From Planctomycetota bacterium (GTDB lineage Bacteria; Planctomycetota; UBA1135; GCA-002686595), in contig DUDB01000047.1 in NCBI GenBank assembly GCA_012959525.1, positions 74,285 to 113,658 on the forward strand: a stretch of 39,374 nt of DNA, given 5' to 3'. Under the pieces are notes generated by a model. It was not told the origin of the DNA. It did not search any database and worked only from the letters and a program-made list of their open reading frames with translations. The position numbers were made by a program, and so were the translations under genes. Position 1 is the stretch's first letter. Each line of letters begins with the position of its first letter. Below are positions 32,062 to 39,374 of the stretch, piece after piece.

Positions 32062-35000
32062 ATGCTCCTCTACACAGCCCTCGCCTTGTTACCCGCGTGG
32101 TACCCCCTTGCTCAGGACGAAGGTCAGGGCATCGACCTGTTCGACGGTGAGAGCCTAAAGGGCTGGGACATCGGCGAGGGTGAAGAATCCTGGTGGCGGG
32201 TGCAGGACGGATTGCTCACGGGCGGGTCGCTCGAGCGGAAGGTGCCGTACAACACCTTCCTGTGCACGGAGAAGTCCTTCCATAATTTTGAGTTGAACTT
32301 GGAGATCCGCGTGGTCGGCACGGAGGGCTTCATCAACTCGGGCGTCCAGATCCGCAGCCGCCGCGTGGAGAACAACCATGAGATGAGCGGCTATCAAGTG
32401 GATGCCGGTGACGCCTGGTGGGGCAAGCTGTACGACGAATCCCGCCGCAACCGCGTGCTGTCCGAATCGGCTCGCCTGCAGGAAATCTGGGACTCGATCC
32501 GCGACCAGGACTGGAACCAGTACCGCATCCTGGCCGAGGGGCCGCGCATCCGATCCTGGATCAACGGGATCCCCGCCCTCGACTACACCGAGACGGACCT
32601 GGAAACGCCATTGGATGGCCAGCTTGGTTTCCAGGTGCACTCGGGCGGCAAGGCCCTCGTCCAGGTTCGCTCGGTCAGGCTCAAGCCCCTGCCCGATACC
32701 CCGGGCGCCATGACCTGGAGACGCTTCGACAAGATGCGCTCCCTTGCGACCCAGGGCAGCGCCCCCATCCAGACCGCCGCCGAAGAGCTGGCGGGCTTCC
32801 ACCTGCCGGCGGGCTTCGAGATGGAGCTGGTGGCCTCGGAGCCCTCCATGAACAAGGTGGTGGACCTGGCCTTTGACGACGCGGGCAAGATGTGGGCCGT
32901 CACGGCGGTGGAGTATCCCATCGATGGCAACGAGTCCTCAGAGGCGGCCGAACTCTACGCGCGCGGGGGACGGGACACGGTGCTGGTCTTCGACGAGCCC
33001 TGGAAGCCCGGGCCGCATACGCCGCGCGTGTTCGCCGATGGCCTGGCCATCCCCCTGGCGATCCTGCCCCGGGCGGGCAGGGATGGGGACAGCGTGCTCA
33101 TCGGGATGGGCCCGGACATCCTGCGCCTTGAGGATCGTGACGGGGACGGTCGAGCCGACCAGCGCGAGGTGGTCCTGACCGGCTTCGGCATCCAGGACTC
33201 CCACCTGCTGCCGCACCGCTTCGTGCGGGCACCCGGCGGATGGGTCTACGTCGCCCAGGGCGCGTTCAACTCCTCGCAGGTGCGGACGACCCGGGGGGAC
33301 GTGGTCCCCTTCAACAAGTGCAAGGTGGGTCGGTTCCAGTCGGACGGCAGCCGCTTCGAGGTGGTGAGTACGGGCCTCAACAACGTCTGGGGCTTTGTGC
33401 TGGATCGGCTCGGCGACAAGTGGATCCAGGAGGCCAACGACCTGGGCTATCCCCTGGTGCCCTTCGAGCACGGCGCAAGCTACCCGGGAATCGGCAGCCA
33501 TCGGGCACGCCCCCACTCACCCTGGCGTCCGGCGCTGGCCAAGTTCCGCATGGGTGGCACGGGGCTCTCGGGGCTCGCCCTCTCCCAGGATCGCGGCGGG
33601 TATCCGGCTCCCTGGGATGAGACCTTCTTCCTGGCCAATCCGATCCTGAGTTGCATCCAGACGATCCGCGCGGAGCGCTCGGGGGACGAGCCCAGCACCG
33701 TCGCTCTGACACGCACGGCGGACATGGTCATCTCCGAGGACAAGAACTTCCGCCCGATCGCCATCCACTTCGGACCCGACGGCTGCCTGTACGTGGTGGA
33801 CTGGTACAACCCGATCATCTCCCACAACGAGGTCCCGCGTAATCATCCCGACCGGGACAAAACCCACTCCCGCATCTGGCGCATTCGACACGGGTCCCAA
33901 GAGTACTCGGCACCTCGGGACGTGGTGGCCGTGGCCGACGCGGACCTGCCGGCCCTGTTGGACGCGTCGAGCACCTGGGAATCCCGCGCCGCCTGGCATC
34001 AGATCGCCGACCGCCAGGCCCGATCATTGATTCCAGAGCTGGAGCGCATGGCCGGAGACGACACGGTCCGCACGGCCGCGCGTGTCTTGGCTCTGTGGTG
34101 CCTGGAAGACCTTGAAGGGGTGCGGCTGGCCGCGATGGAGCCGCTGTTCCGGTCCGCGGAGCCCGCCCTGCGCAGGGAGGCCGCGCGGCTGTGTGCGGCT
34201 CTGGATTCGGAGGGCCTCGACTGGGAGGTCGTCCTTGGCTGGGCGCGGGCCGAACCGGATCCGCGCGTGCGGTTCGCGGCGATCGAGGCCCTGGGTTCGG
34301 TGGCGGCCCTCGACGCGGGCGGGGTCCACCTGCTGCTTGGAATGGTGCGCGATACGGGCGAGGTCGGAGCGGGTTCCCTGGCGGCCAGCGACCGCGCCTT
34401 TGAACGCAGCCTCGTGCGCGTCGCCCTCGAGGGCCAAGCCAATGCTCTCGCTACCCTCCTGGATGGGGACGCCGACGTCGCCGAACCCATGCGCTGCCTC
34501 GCGGCCCTGTGCATGGGTGGTCGGGATGGCGCCGAGCGATTGGGACAGGAGATCACGCGGGCCAGGCGTTCGCCCAGCGCGGAGGAGTACGGGCTGATGT
34601 CCCAGCACGCCGAGAGCGAGGTGCTACGCAAGACCATTCGCGCCTGGTGGAGTGAACCCAGGACGCGGCTATCGGGTCTGCGCATGGTGATCGACAATGC
34701 GGGTCGCTGGAACGTCGATGCCATGCGGCCTGCGCTGACCGTTGCCCTGCGCGAGTTGGTGCAGTCCGAACCGCGGGCGGAGAGCCGGGACCTGTTACTG
34801 CGCGGGGCGCGGACCCTGCGGCTCGGGGAACTCGAGCCCGACGTGATCGGACTTCTGGACCAGGGGGACCACGACGCCCTTGCCTGCCTTCAGGCCCTGA
34901 GCGAGTTGGGCTCGCAGGAAGCGGGTCTCTTCTTCGAGTGGGCCCAGGCCAGCGTGCCCGCATCCCAGGCGCGCACGGTGGCGGCCACGGCCCTGGCCCG

Positions 35001-36285
35001 CATCTCCACGGACGAGGCCTTTGAGCTGGCGCTCGAGTTGTGGCCCTACCTGGAGCGGGCGACCAAACGCGAAGTCCTCGCCGCCTTCATTACCCAGCGC
35101 GCGGGGGCGCTGCGCACCCTGTCGGCACTGGGCCGCGGAGATCTGCCGGGTGACGCCCTGAGCGAGCGCGTGCTCGATCGCATGGAGCAGCACCTGGGAG
35201 AACGGGCGGAGCTGGACTCCCTGCGCGCGGATCTCAGCCAGCGCCAGACGCCGGTCCTGACCTTCGGGGGGGCCGGTACCGACTTCATCGACAGCAACCT
35301 CAAGATTTCGGGACCCTTCACGGTGGAGGCCTGGGTGCGGCCCGAAGGCGGCATATCCAACGCCGATGGCCTCCTGTGCCAGCCCGGTCGTTTCGACTTC
35401 AACTTCGCCGTCGGGAAGCCGCGCCTGTGGTGCGGCCTCGAACTCGGGGACGTGATCATCTCCAAGAAGAAGCTGCAGCCCGACGTGTGGACCCACGTCG
35501 CCTTGACTCGGGACTCGGAGGGCCTGCTCTGCCTCTACCTGCAGGGTGAGCTCGACCAGACGTCGACCCGCGCCACACAACCGGAGTTCGAGGAGCTTGA
35601 CGTGGCCCGCACGACTCCCGGCGGTGGGATGAACGGCAACGTGGCGGGCTTCCGGTTGTGGTCCAGCGCCCGCACGGCGCAGCAGATCGCCGACGGCCTC
35701 GGCCTGCGGATGGAGGCCGATGACCACCCTGACCTGACGGCCGTGGTACCGACACGCTCCACCCTCTCATCCCACGAGGCTTTCGGAGCCCTGATCAGCG
35801 ACGGCCCCCCCACCCTGACCACCGAGGAGGCGCGCGCCCAGAGCGAGGCCTTCGCACAGATCCGCAGCCTGGCCCGGGCCGACGGTGATCCGTCGCGTGG
35901 CAAGGAGCTGTTCGCTCAACATTGCCTTGCATGCCACCGGGTCGCTGGCGAGGGCACGGACATCGGCCCGGTGCTCGACGGCGCGGGAGCCAAGGGCATC
36001 GAGGGTCTGCTGCGCTCGATCGTCACACCCAACGCGGGGGTCGAGAGCGGCTACCGAACCCTTGTGGTCGAGACCGTTGAAGGAGAACTGCTCGAGGGCT
36101 TCCTGGCGGGCGAGGACGCGAACTCGATCGTTCTGCGCCGCAAGGACCGCGCCGACTTGAAGCTGCCCCGCGGCGAGATCCTCTCCATGCGTTTCGACTC
36201 CCTCTCCCTCATGCCCGAGGCCCTCCTGGATCCACTGGAACCCGAGCAGATCACAGACCTGTTCAGCTACCTGATCGGACTCTGA
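32062..36285 (+). CDS. Giant PVC-type protein: DUF1080, heme-binding dehydrogenase propeller, HEAT region, LamG-like domain and cytochrome c
   Basis: 1407 aa with a signal peptide (LLYTALALLPAWYPLAQ). Domains in order: DUF1080/3-keto-disaccharide hydrolase (about 22-213; GIDLFDGESLKGWDI, NSGVQIRSRRVEN); PVC-type membrane-bound dehydrogenase propeller (about 245-610; LPAGFEMELVASEPSMNKVV, FGPDGCLYVVDWYNPIISHN); an alpha-helical HEAT-like region (about 620-1060); a concanavalin/LamG-like fold (about 1070-1215; ISGPFTVEAWVRPEGG); and a C-terminal heme-binding domain with CLACH at 1288-1292. Likely periplasmic oxidation or cleavage of sugars, with electrons passed to the heme. Its last codons and stop lie inside repeat copy A. 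Stop is TGA. Confidence 0.85.
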   Translation: MLLYTALALLPAWYPLAQDEGQGIDLFDGESLKGWDIGEGEESWWRVQDGLLTGGSLERKVPYNTFLCTEKSFHNFELNLEIRVVGTEGFINSGVQIRSRRVENNHEMSGYQVDAGDAWWGKLYDESRRNRVLSESARLQEIWDSIRDQDWNQYRILAEGPRIRSWINGIPALDYTETDLETPLDGQLGFQVHSGGKALVQVRSVRLKPLPDTPGAMTWRRFDKMRSLATQGSAPIQTAAEELAGFHLPAGFEMELVASEPSMNKVVDLAFDDAGKMWAVTAVEYPIDGNESSEAAELYARGGRDTVLVFDEPWKPGPHTPRVFADGLAIPLAILPRAGRDGDSVLIGMGPDILRLEDRDGDGRADQREVVLTGFGIQDSHLLPHRFVRAPGGWVYVAQGAFNSSQVRTTRGDVVPFNKCKVGRFQSDGSRFEVVSTGLNNVWGFVLDRLGDKWIQEANDLGYPLVPFEHGASYPGIGSHRARPHSPWRPALAKFRMGGTGLSGLALSQDRGGYPAPWDETFFLANPILSCIQTIRAERSGDEPSTVALTRTADMVISEDKNFRPIAIHFGPDGCLYVVDWYNPIISHNEVPRNHPDRDKTHSRIWRIRHGSQEYSAPRDVVAVADADLPALLDASSTWESRAAWHQIADRQARSLIPELERMAGDDTVRTAARVLALWCLEDLEGVRLAAMEPLFRSAEPALRREAARLCAALDSEGLDWEVVLGWARAEPDPRVRFAAIEALGSVAALDAGGVHLLLGMVRDTGEVGAGSLAASDRAFERSLVRVALEGQANALATLLDGDADVAEPMRCLAALCMGGRDGAERLGQEITRARRSPSAEEYGLMSQHAESEVLRKTIRAWWSEPRTRLSGLRMVIDNAGRWNVDAMRPALTVALRELVQSEPRAESRDLLLRGARTLRLGELEPDVIGLLDQGDHDALACLQALSELGSQEAGLFFEWAQASVPASQARTVAATALARISTDEAFELALELWPYLERATKREVLAAFITQRAGALRTLSALGRGDLPGDALSERVLDRMEQHLGERAELDSLRADLSQRQTPVLTFGGAGTDFIDSNLKISGPFTVEAWVRPEGGISNADGLLCQPGRFDFNFAVGKPRLWCGLELGDVIISKKKLQPDVWTHVALTRDSEGLLCLYLQGELDQTSTRATQPEFEELDVARTTPGGGMNGNVAGFRLWSSARTAQQIADGLGLRMEADDHPDLTAVVPTRSTLSSHEAFGALISDGPPTLTTEEARAQSEAFAQIRSLARADGDPSRGKELFAQHCLACHRVAGEGTDIGPVLDGAGAKGIEGLLRSIVTPNAGVESGYRTLVVETVEGELLEGFLAGEDANSIVLRRKDRADLKLPRGEILSMRFDSLSLMPEALLDPLEPEQITDLFSYLIGL

Positions 36286-36294
36286 GGCGAACCC
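36267..36294 (+). repeat. Repeat copy A (28 bp) at the end of the PVC dehydrogenase gene
   Basis: Starts CTACCTGATCGGACTCTGAG and ends GGCGAACCC at 36294; covers the last codons (YLIGL), the stop and 9 nt beyond. It is identical over 28 nt to the left part of copy B (38192-38219). Confidence 0.85.
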
Positions 36295-36321
36295 CATGCA
36301 AGCCCTTACAACCCATCGATC

Positions 36322-36630
36322 ATGAATAGGAACCGTGCGCTCTGGATCCTCGCTACGATCATGGTAGCCCTGATAACCGTGACCCTTGTCACCTCCTCCA
36401 ATGGTCTGGGTCAACTTGAACAGCACTTGGCCGAGCAAGGGTGGGAGGAGAGCAAGCTGACCCTCATGGCAGGGGGCTACTCAAGCTACTTCCTCCGCCA
36501 GTCTGCCCATGGAAGATACGCGTCGTCAGACCCCACGCGCCCCGGAGAAGTGACGGTCAAGATCGAGCGGCCCACACCATTCCATGATTGGAGCGTCACC
36601 ACGTACCGCCACGACCTGGGCGATACCTGA
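36322..36630 (+). CDS. Small single-pass membrane or secreted protein, function unknown
   Basis: 102 aa. One N-terminal hydrophobic helix (LWILATIMVALITVTLVTSS), which may be a signal anchor, then about 75 polar residues with no family match that I recognise. Starts at ATG 36322, 36 nt after the large PVC gene, same strand; no strong Shine-Dalgarno. Composition is like the neighbours, so it is probably real. Confidence 0.5.
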   Translation: MNRNRALWILATIMVALITVTLVTSSNGLGQLEQHLAEQGWEESKLTLMAGGYSSYFLRQSAHGRYASSDPTRPGEVTVKIERPTPFHDWSVTTYRHDLGDT

Positions 36631-36750
36631 ATTCAGCGGAGAACTTGGCGTTGATGGGGCTCCTGCTGAGTTAAGTGCGAGCCTCGCCCCGCCAACAGAC
36701 AAGTCGCTAAACTGGTGTCAGAGAAGGCCGCTGGAGCCTTTCATGGAGCC

Positions 36751-38151
36751 ATGATCACTAATCACCCCCTGTTGCTGGTCGTTGTGGTGTTCACCCTCGC
36801 CACGCCCCTCAGTGCCAAAGCAGGCCTTGGCCCGCGGCAGGTGAGCGAGGCCGGCGCGAGTGAGCCCGCCCGGAACGTCGAAGACGAGGCCCTAAAATAC
36901 TGGCCACAGTGGCGGGGCCCTTCGTGGAACGGCGTAGCGCCACAAGCTGACCCCCCAATCACTTGGAGCGAAACGGAGAACTTGCGTTGGAAGACGCCCA
37001 TCGAAGGCAAGGGCTACGCGACCCCGGTCGTCTGGGGCGATCGGATCTTTCTGCTGACGGCAATCACCCTCGACAAGCAGATGCCGGTGCCGGACGTCAT
37101 TCCCGCCGACACGCCGAACATAAATGAGCACCCCCAGGTGAAGGGTTCGTGGAAACCCCAGAGGTTCGTGATCGTGTGCCTCGACCGGATCACCGGAGAG
37201 GTGCGCTGGAGCCGAACCGTTCACGAAGCGATGCCGCACCAGGGGCATCACAATAAAGGTGGCTTTGCTTCGGCGTCACCAGTGACGGACGGCGAACACG
37301 TCTACGCCTATTTCGGTTCATTCGGGCTCTATTGCTACGACTTTGAGGGCCAGTTGGTATGGAAGCGCGACCTGGAGTACCAGGCGATGGAGGACTCATT
37401 GGGCGAGGGCAGTTCGCCCGCGCTTTCGGGGAACGCGCTCGTGATCGTCGTCGATCAGGAACGGCAGTCCTACGTCGTGGCGATCGACAAGCGGACGGGC
37501 CAAGACATCTGGAAGCAGAATCGGGAGGAGACCTCGAACTGGAGCACGCCGCGCATCTTCACCCATGCGGGTCGTCGCCAGGCGGTGACCAACGGGAGCA
37601 CGGTACGGTCTTACGACCTGACCACCGGCGAGCTGCTCTGGCGATGTGATGGACACACCGCGGGTGCGATACCCATGCCAGCGGTCGGCCACGGCCTGGT
37701 ATTCACCGCAAGTGGTTGGAGGAAGGACATGCTCCAGGCGATCGCCTTGGGCCAGCGTGGCGACTTGACCAACAGCGAGAGCGTGGTCTGGACACTGCGA
37801 CGAGGTATTCCCTACGTGCCATGCCCGATGCTGTGGGGTGAGGAGCTCTACCTGTTGGAAGACCAGACCTTCTTCTCTTGCCTCAACGCAACGGATGGAG
37901 CACCTCACTACCTTAAACACCGTCTGCCCGGTGGGCTCAACTTCAGTGCCTCGCCGGTGGGCGCGGCAGACCGCATCTATTTACTCAGCGAGGAGGGCCG
38001 AACCGTTGTTCTGCAACGCGGCCCACGATTGAAAGTGCTAGCGGTCAATGACCTGGACGAACGGTTCCATGCTTCGCCAGCCATCGTCGGCGAGGCTATC
38101 TATCTGCGAGGCTTTGAACATCTGTATTGCTTCGCGAAATCTACCCGTTGA
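36751..38151 (+). CDS. Secreted PQQ-binding-like beta-propeller protein
   Basis: 466 aa from ATG 36751 with a signal peptide (HPLLLVVVVFTLATPLSAKA). After it comes YWPQWRGPSWNGVAP, the opening WPxxRGP motif of planctomycete PQQ-like repeat proteins, then blade repeats such as VICLDRITGEVRWSRTV, VVAIDKRTGQDIWKQNR and SYDLTTGELLWRCDG, the (A/D)xxxTGxxxW pattern of PQQ/PQQ-2 repeats. Known relatives are dehydrogenases or BamB-like scaffolds; no PQQ-binding or metal-binding residues can be assigned here. A GTG at 36715 would add 12 residues before the signal peptide and is less likely. Confidence 0.8.
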   Translation: MITNHPLLLVVVVFTLATPLSAKAGLGPRQVSEAGASEPARNVEDEALKYWPQWRGPSWNGVAPQADPPITWSETENLRWKTPIEGKGYATPVVWGDRIFLLTAITLDKQMPVPDVIPADTPNINEHPQVKGSWKPQRFVIVCLDRITGEVRWSRTVHEAMPHQGHHNKGGFASASPVTDGEHVYAYFGSFGLYCYDFEGQLVWKRDLEYQAMEDSLGEGSSPALSGNALVIVVDQERQSYVVAIDKRTGQDIWKQNREETSNWSTPRIFTHAGRRQAVTNGSTVRSYDLTTGELLWRCDGHTAGAIPMPAVGHGLVFTASGWRKDMLQAIALGQRGDLTNSESVVWTLRRGIPYVPCPMLWGEELYLLEDQTFFSCLNATDGAPHYLKHRLPGGLNFSASPVGAADRIYLLSEEGRTVVLQRGPRLKVLAVNDLDERFHASPAIVGEAIYLRGFEHLYCFAKSTR

Positions 38152-38190
38152 CCTGGCACGTCATGGCTTGGTAACCCCCAAGCGCTTCCG

Positions 38191-38253
38191 TCTACCTGAT
38201 CGGACTCTGAGGCGAACCCGAGGCAAATCTCGGAGCCTGTTCCCAAGCAAGCT
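38191..38253 (+). repeat. Repeat copy B (63 bp)
   Basis: Lies 40 nt after the PQQ-like gene. It differs from copy C at only two positions and shares 28 nt with copy A. It contains a hairpin: CCGAG (38218-38222), loop GCAAAT, CTCGG (38229-38233), with outer AGGC/GCCT (38210-38213 and 38235-38238). The hairpin may work as a terminator or as a REP-like element. Confidence 0.85.
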
Positions 38254-38278
38254 CTAGTAAGTTCCTGATTCTTGGGAG

Positions 38279-38352
38279 CTGACGCCAACTCAAGCTGGAA
38301 TGTGCATCGGACTTCCAATCCGGTGTTTGCTGATTCGACGCCTGGGAGCAGT
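38279..38352 (+). pseudogene. Decayed tRNA-Gly(TCC)-like gene
   Basis: A 74-nt stretch with exact tRNA spacing. The anticodon arm is whole: TCGGA, loop CTTCCAA with TCC at 38314-38316, TCCGG. The T loop TTCGACG (38334-38340) is in place, and the D loop holds GG. But the D stem (ACTC/GTGC) and T stem (GCTGA/CCTGG) pair at only two positions each, and the acceptor arm (CTGACGC/GAGCAGT) does not pair; no CCA follows. This looks like a mutated relic. It sits 25 nt after repeat copy B, in the only gene-free stretch over 300 nt (38152-38497); nothing else was recognised in that stretch. Confidence 0.5.
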
Positions 38353-38497
38353 GGCTCTCGAAGTAGGCCCTGAGCCGTTCCCAGAGGGGAAGATGGTGCG
38401 TTGATTGAGTGGTGTTTCATCAACTCCTCCATGCACTCCGGATGCAGGTTGGTACCCTGGCCCACTGAGTGCACATTTCCCTTAACGAGGAGCAGTG

Positions 38498-39253
38498 ATG
38501 GAGGACATGGATCAGGACGCGAGCGAGGACATCGGTTGTGGCCCTGCCTTCCTGATCACCTGCACGATCTCTTGCCTTGTTGTGATCCTCTTCACGGCCT
38601 GCGCCGCGCCGCCCCCGTCCAGTACCGGGATCCGTGGCGAAGACGATTCTCCTGGTGGCTCAATCCGGATCTCCCACGCCCTTGGGGGTTCGAAAGAAGA
38701 GGCCACAAGCTACGGCCTGCGAGTCGAGATCGATGGCGGCGACGGCGAGGCTGTCGAGACACTTGTGGGAGGACAGGTCGTGCGGCTCAACGATGTCGAC
38801 TTCGCCGGTCCGGGGGACGTCCGCCTCGGCTTCGATCACCAATTCATCGGGATCAGTTTCTATAGCTCTAGGCCCCTGAACGGTTTCGAGCTTGAAGGGG
38901 AACTAGGCTTCGGACGCTCGACGCTCGATGCCAGAGCTTCTCTGGGAGCGCTGTCGGAGTCCGCGGAGTTCCAAGGCTCGGGCTTCTATGCGGGTGGTTC
39001 TGTGTCCTACCAAATGGACTGGCCCGCGCTTCTCTTCTACAGACTGCGTGGATTCCAGGGCAGCGCAGGCGGCAACGTGAGCACTTGGGAAGCCCAGCTC
39101 GGCGCCAGCTTGAGTATCAATCAGACCATGGCCGTATCAGCGGGCATGCAGGGTTGGAACTACATGCTAGAACCGAGCGGCGGACCTCCAGCTCCATCGG
39201 ATCTCGACTTGACCCTGAACGGGCCCTTCCTGAGGCTCGAGTTCTCGTTCTAG
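38498..39253 (+). CDS. Outer-membrane-type lipoprotein, function unknown
   Basis: 251 aa from ATG 38498, with GAGGAG 5-7 nt upstream. A longish leader ends in the hydrophobic CTISCLVVILFTAC, a plausible lipobox (LFTAC). The rest is rich in alternating polar/hydrophobic strands and glycine (FELEGELGFGRSTLDARASL, SFYAGG-like SGFYAGGSVSYQM) and the chain ends in LRLEFSF, a terminal Phe typical of outer-membrane beta-barrels. A small porin-like or OmpA/W-like barrel is possible, but the combination of lipobox and barrel is unusual. No family recognised. It lies between repeat copies B and C. Confidence 0.65.
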   Translation: MEDMDQDASEDIGCGPAFLITCTISCLVVILFTACAAPPPSSTGIRGEDDSPGGSIRISHALGGSKEEATSYGLRVEIDGGDGEAVETLVGGQVVRLNDVDFAGPGDVRLGFDHQFIGISFYSSRPLNGFELEGELGFGRSTLDARASLGALSESAEFQGSGFYAGGSVSYQMDWPALLFYRLRGFQGSAGGNVSTWEAQLGASLSINQTMAVSAGMQGWNYMLEPSGGPPAPSDLDLTLNGPFLRLEFSF

Positions 39254-39311
39254 AACCGGGCTCAGAATTCAACAAGCTCTGCAAAGTGACTGACCCGCGC
39301 CCACGGGGCGT

Positions 39312-39374
39312 TCTACCTGATCGGACTCTGAGGCAAACCCGAGGCAAATCTCGGAGCCTGTTCCCAAGCGAGCT
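39312..39374 (+). repeat. Repeat copy C (63 bp, reaching the window edge)
   Basis: Begins 58 nt after the lipoprotein stop and matches copy B at 61 of 63 positions up to the last base of the window, so it may continue. The CCGAG/CTCGG hairpin and its outer AGGC/GCCT pairing are kept. Confidence 0.85.

Noticed and set aside
38279..38352. The tRNA-like sequence as tRNA-Sec (selC)
   Set aside because: The anticodon is TCC, not TCA, and there is no long acceptor or variable arm as in tRNA-Sec.
36267..39374. Integron attC sites as explanation for the repeats
   Set aside because: The unit has no GTTRRRY/RYYYAAC core pair and no integrase is in the window; copy A also overlaps coding sequence.

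Overview
The window reads as a GC-rich chromosomal stretch from a bacterium of the Planctomycetota (PVC group). This is inferred from content, not from a marker gene: a PVC-type heme-binding dehydrogenase fused to a DUF1080 (3-keto-disaccharide hydrolase) domain, a planctomycete-type cytochrome domain fused to leucine-rich repeats, a sulfatase-fold lipoprotein, the futalosine menaquinone genes mqnC and mqnE, and several large lipoproteins. Genes are closely packed, lie on both strands in short runs, and some start at GTG or TTG. No phage, transposase, CRISPR array or intact RNA gene was seen.

Layout. 1-5.4 kb (minus): a partial RNA 2'-phosphotransferase KptA running off the left edge, an SLC1-type symporter carrying a PDZ-like insert, a rhodanese, and a membrane-anchored alkaline-phosphatase-superfamily protein coupled to the rhodanese through TAATG. 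5.6-8.8 kb (plus): a CarboxypepD_reg-like membrane protein, a MATE exporter and a FabZ-like hotdog protein. 8.8-13.6 kb: Pus10, a pseudouridine synthase of archaeal/eukaryal type (minus), then lgt overlapping a divergent RNase HII-like gene, an FAD oxidoreductase, and a small membrane protein. 13.9-20.6 kb (plus): two paralogous beta-propeller lipoproteins flanking a gamma-glutamyltransferase. 20.7-23.2 kb (minus): a TlpA-like thioredoxin whose frame contains a TGA exactly where the first catalytic cysteine belongs, then glyS. 23.3-25.8 kb (plus): mqnC-mqnE. 25.8-31.7 kb: cytochrome/LRR/triple-YHS protein (minus), sulfatase-like lipoprotein (plus), GT87-like membrane glycosyltransferase, RluA-type pseudouridine synthase and an RlmI-like methyltransferase (minus). 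31.7-39.4 kb (plus): Dabb protein, the 1407-residue PVC dehydrogenase, a small membrane protein, a PQQ-like propeller protein, a decayed tRNA-Gly-like sequence and an outer-membrane-type lipoprotein. A short repeat follows the 3' ends of three of these genes.

The most striking observation is the probable selenoprotein at 20727-21722. The TGA sits in a W-TGA-G-P-C context, the thioredoxin fold continues intact in the same frame, and a compact hairpin starts 9 nt after the TGA with its loop 18 nt downstream, where bacterial SECIS elements lie. TGA is an ordinary stop for many genes here (for example 8244-8246, 10774-10776, 36283-36285), so the code is not globally changed. Other points of interest are KptA and Pus10 within 9 kb of each other, the PDZ insert in a glutamate-type transporter, the altered RNase HII active site, and the repeat plus tRNA relic at the right end.
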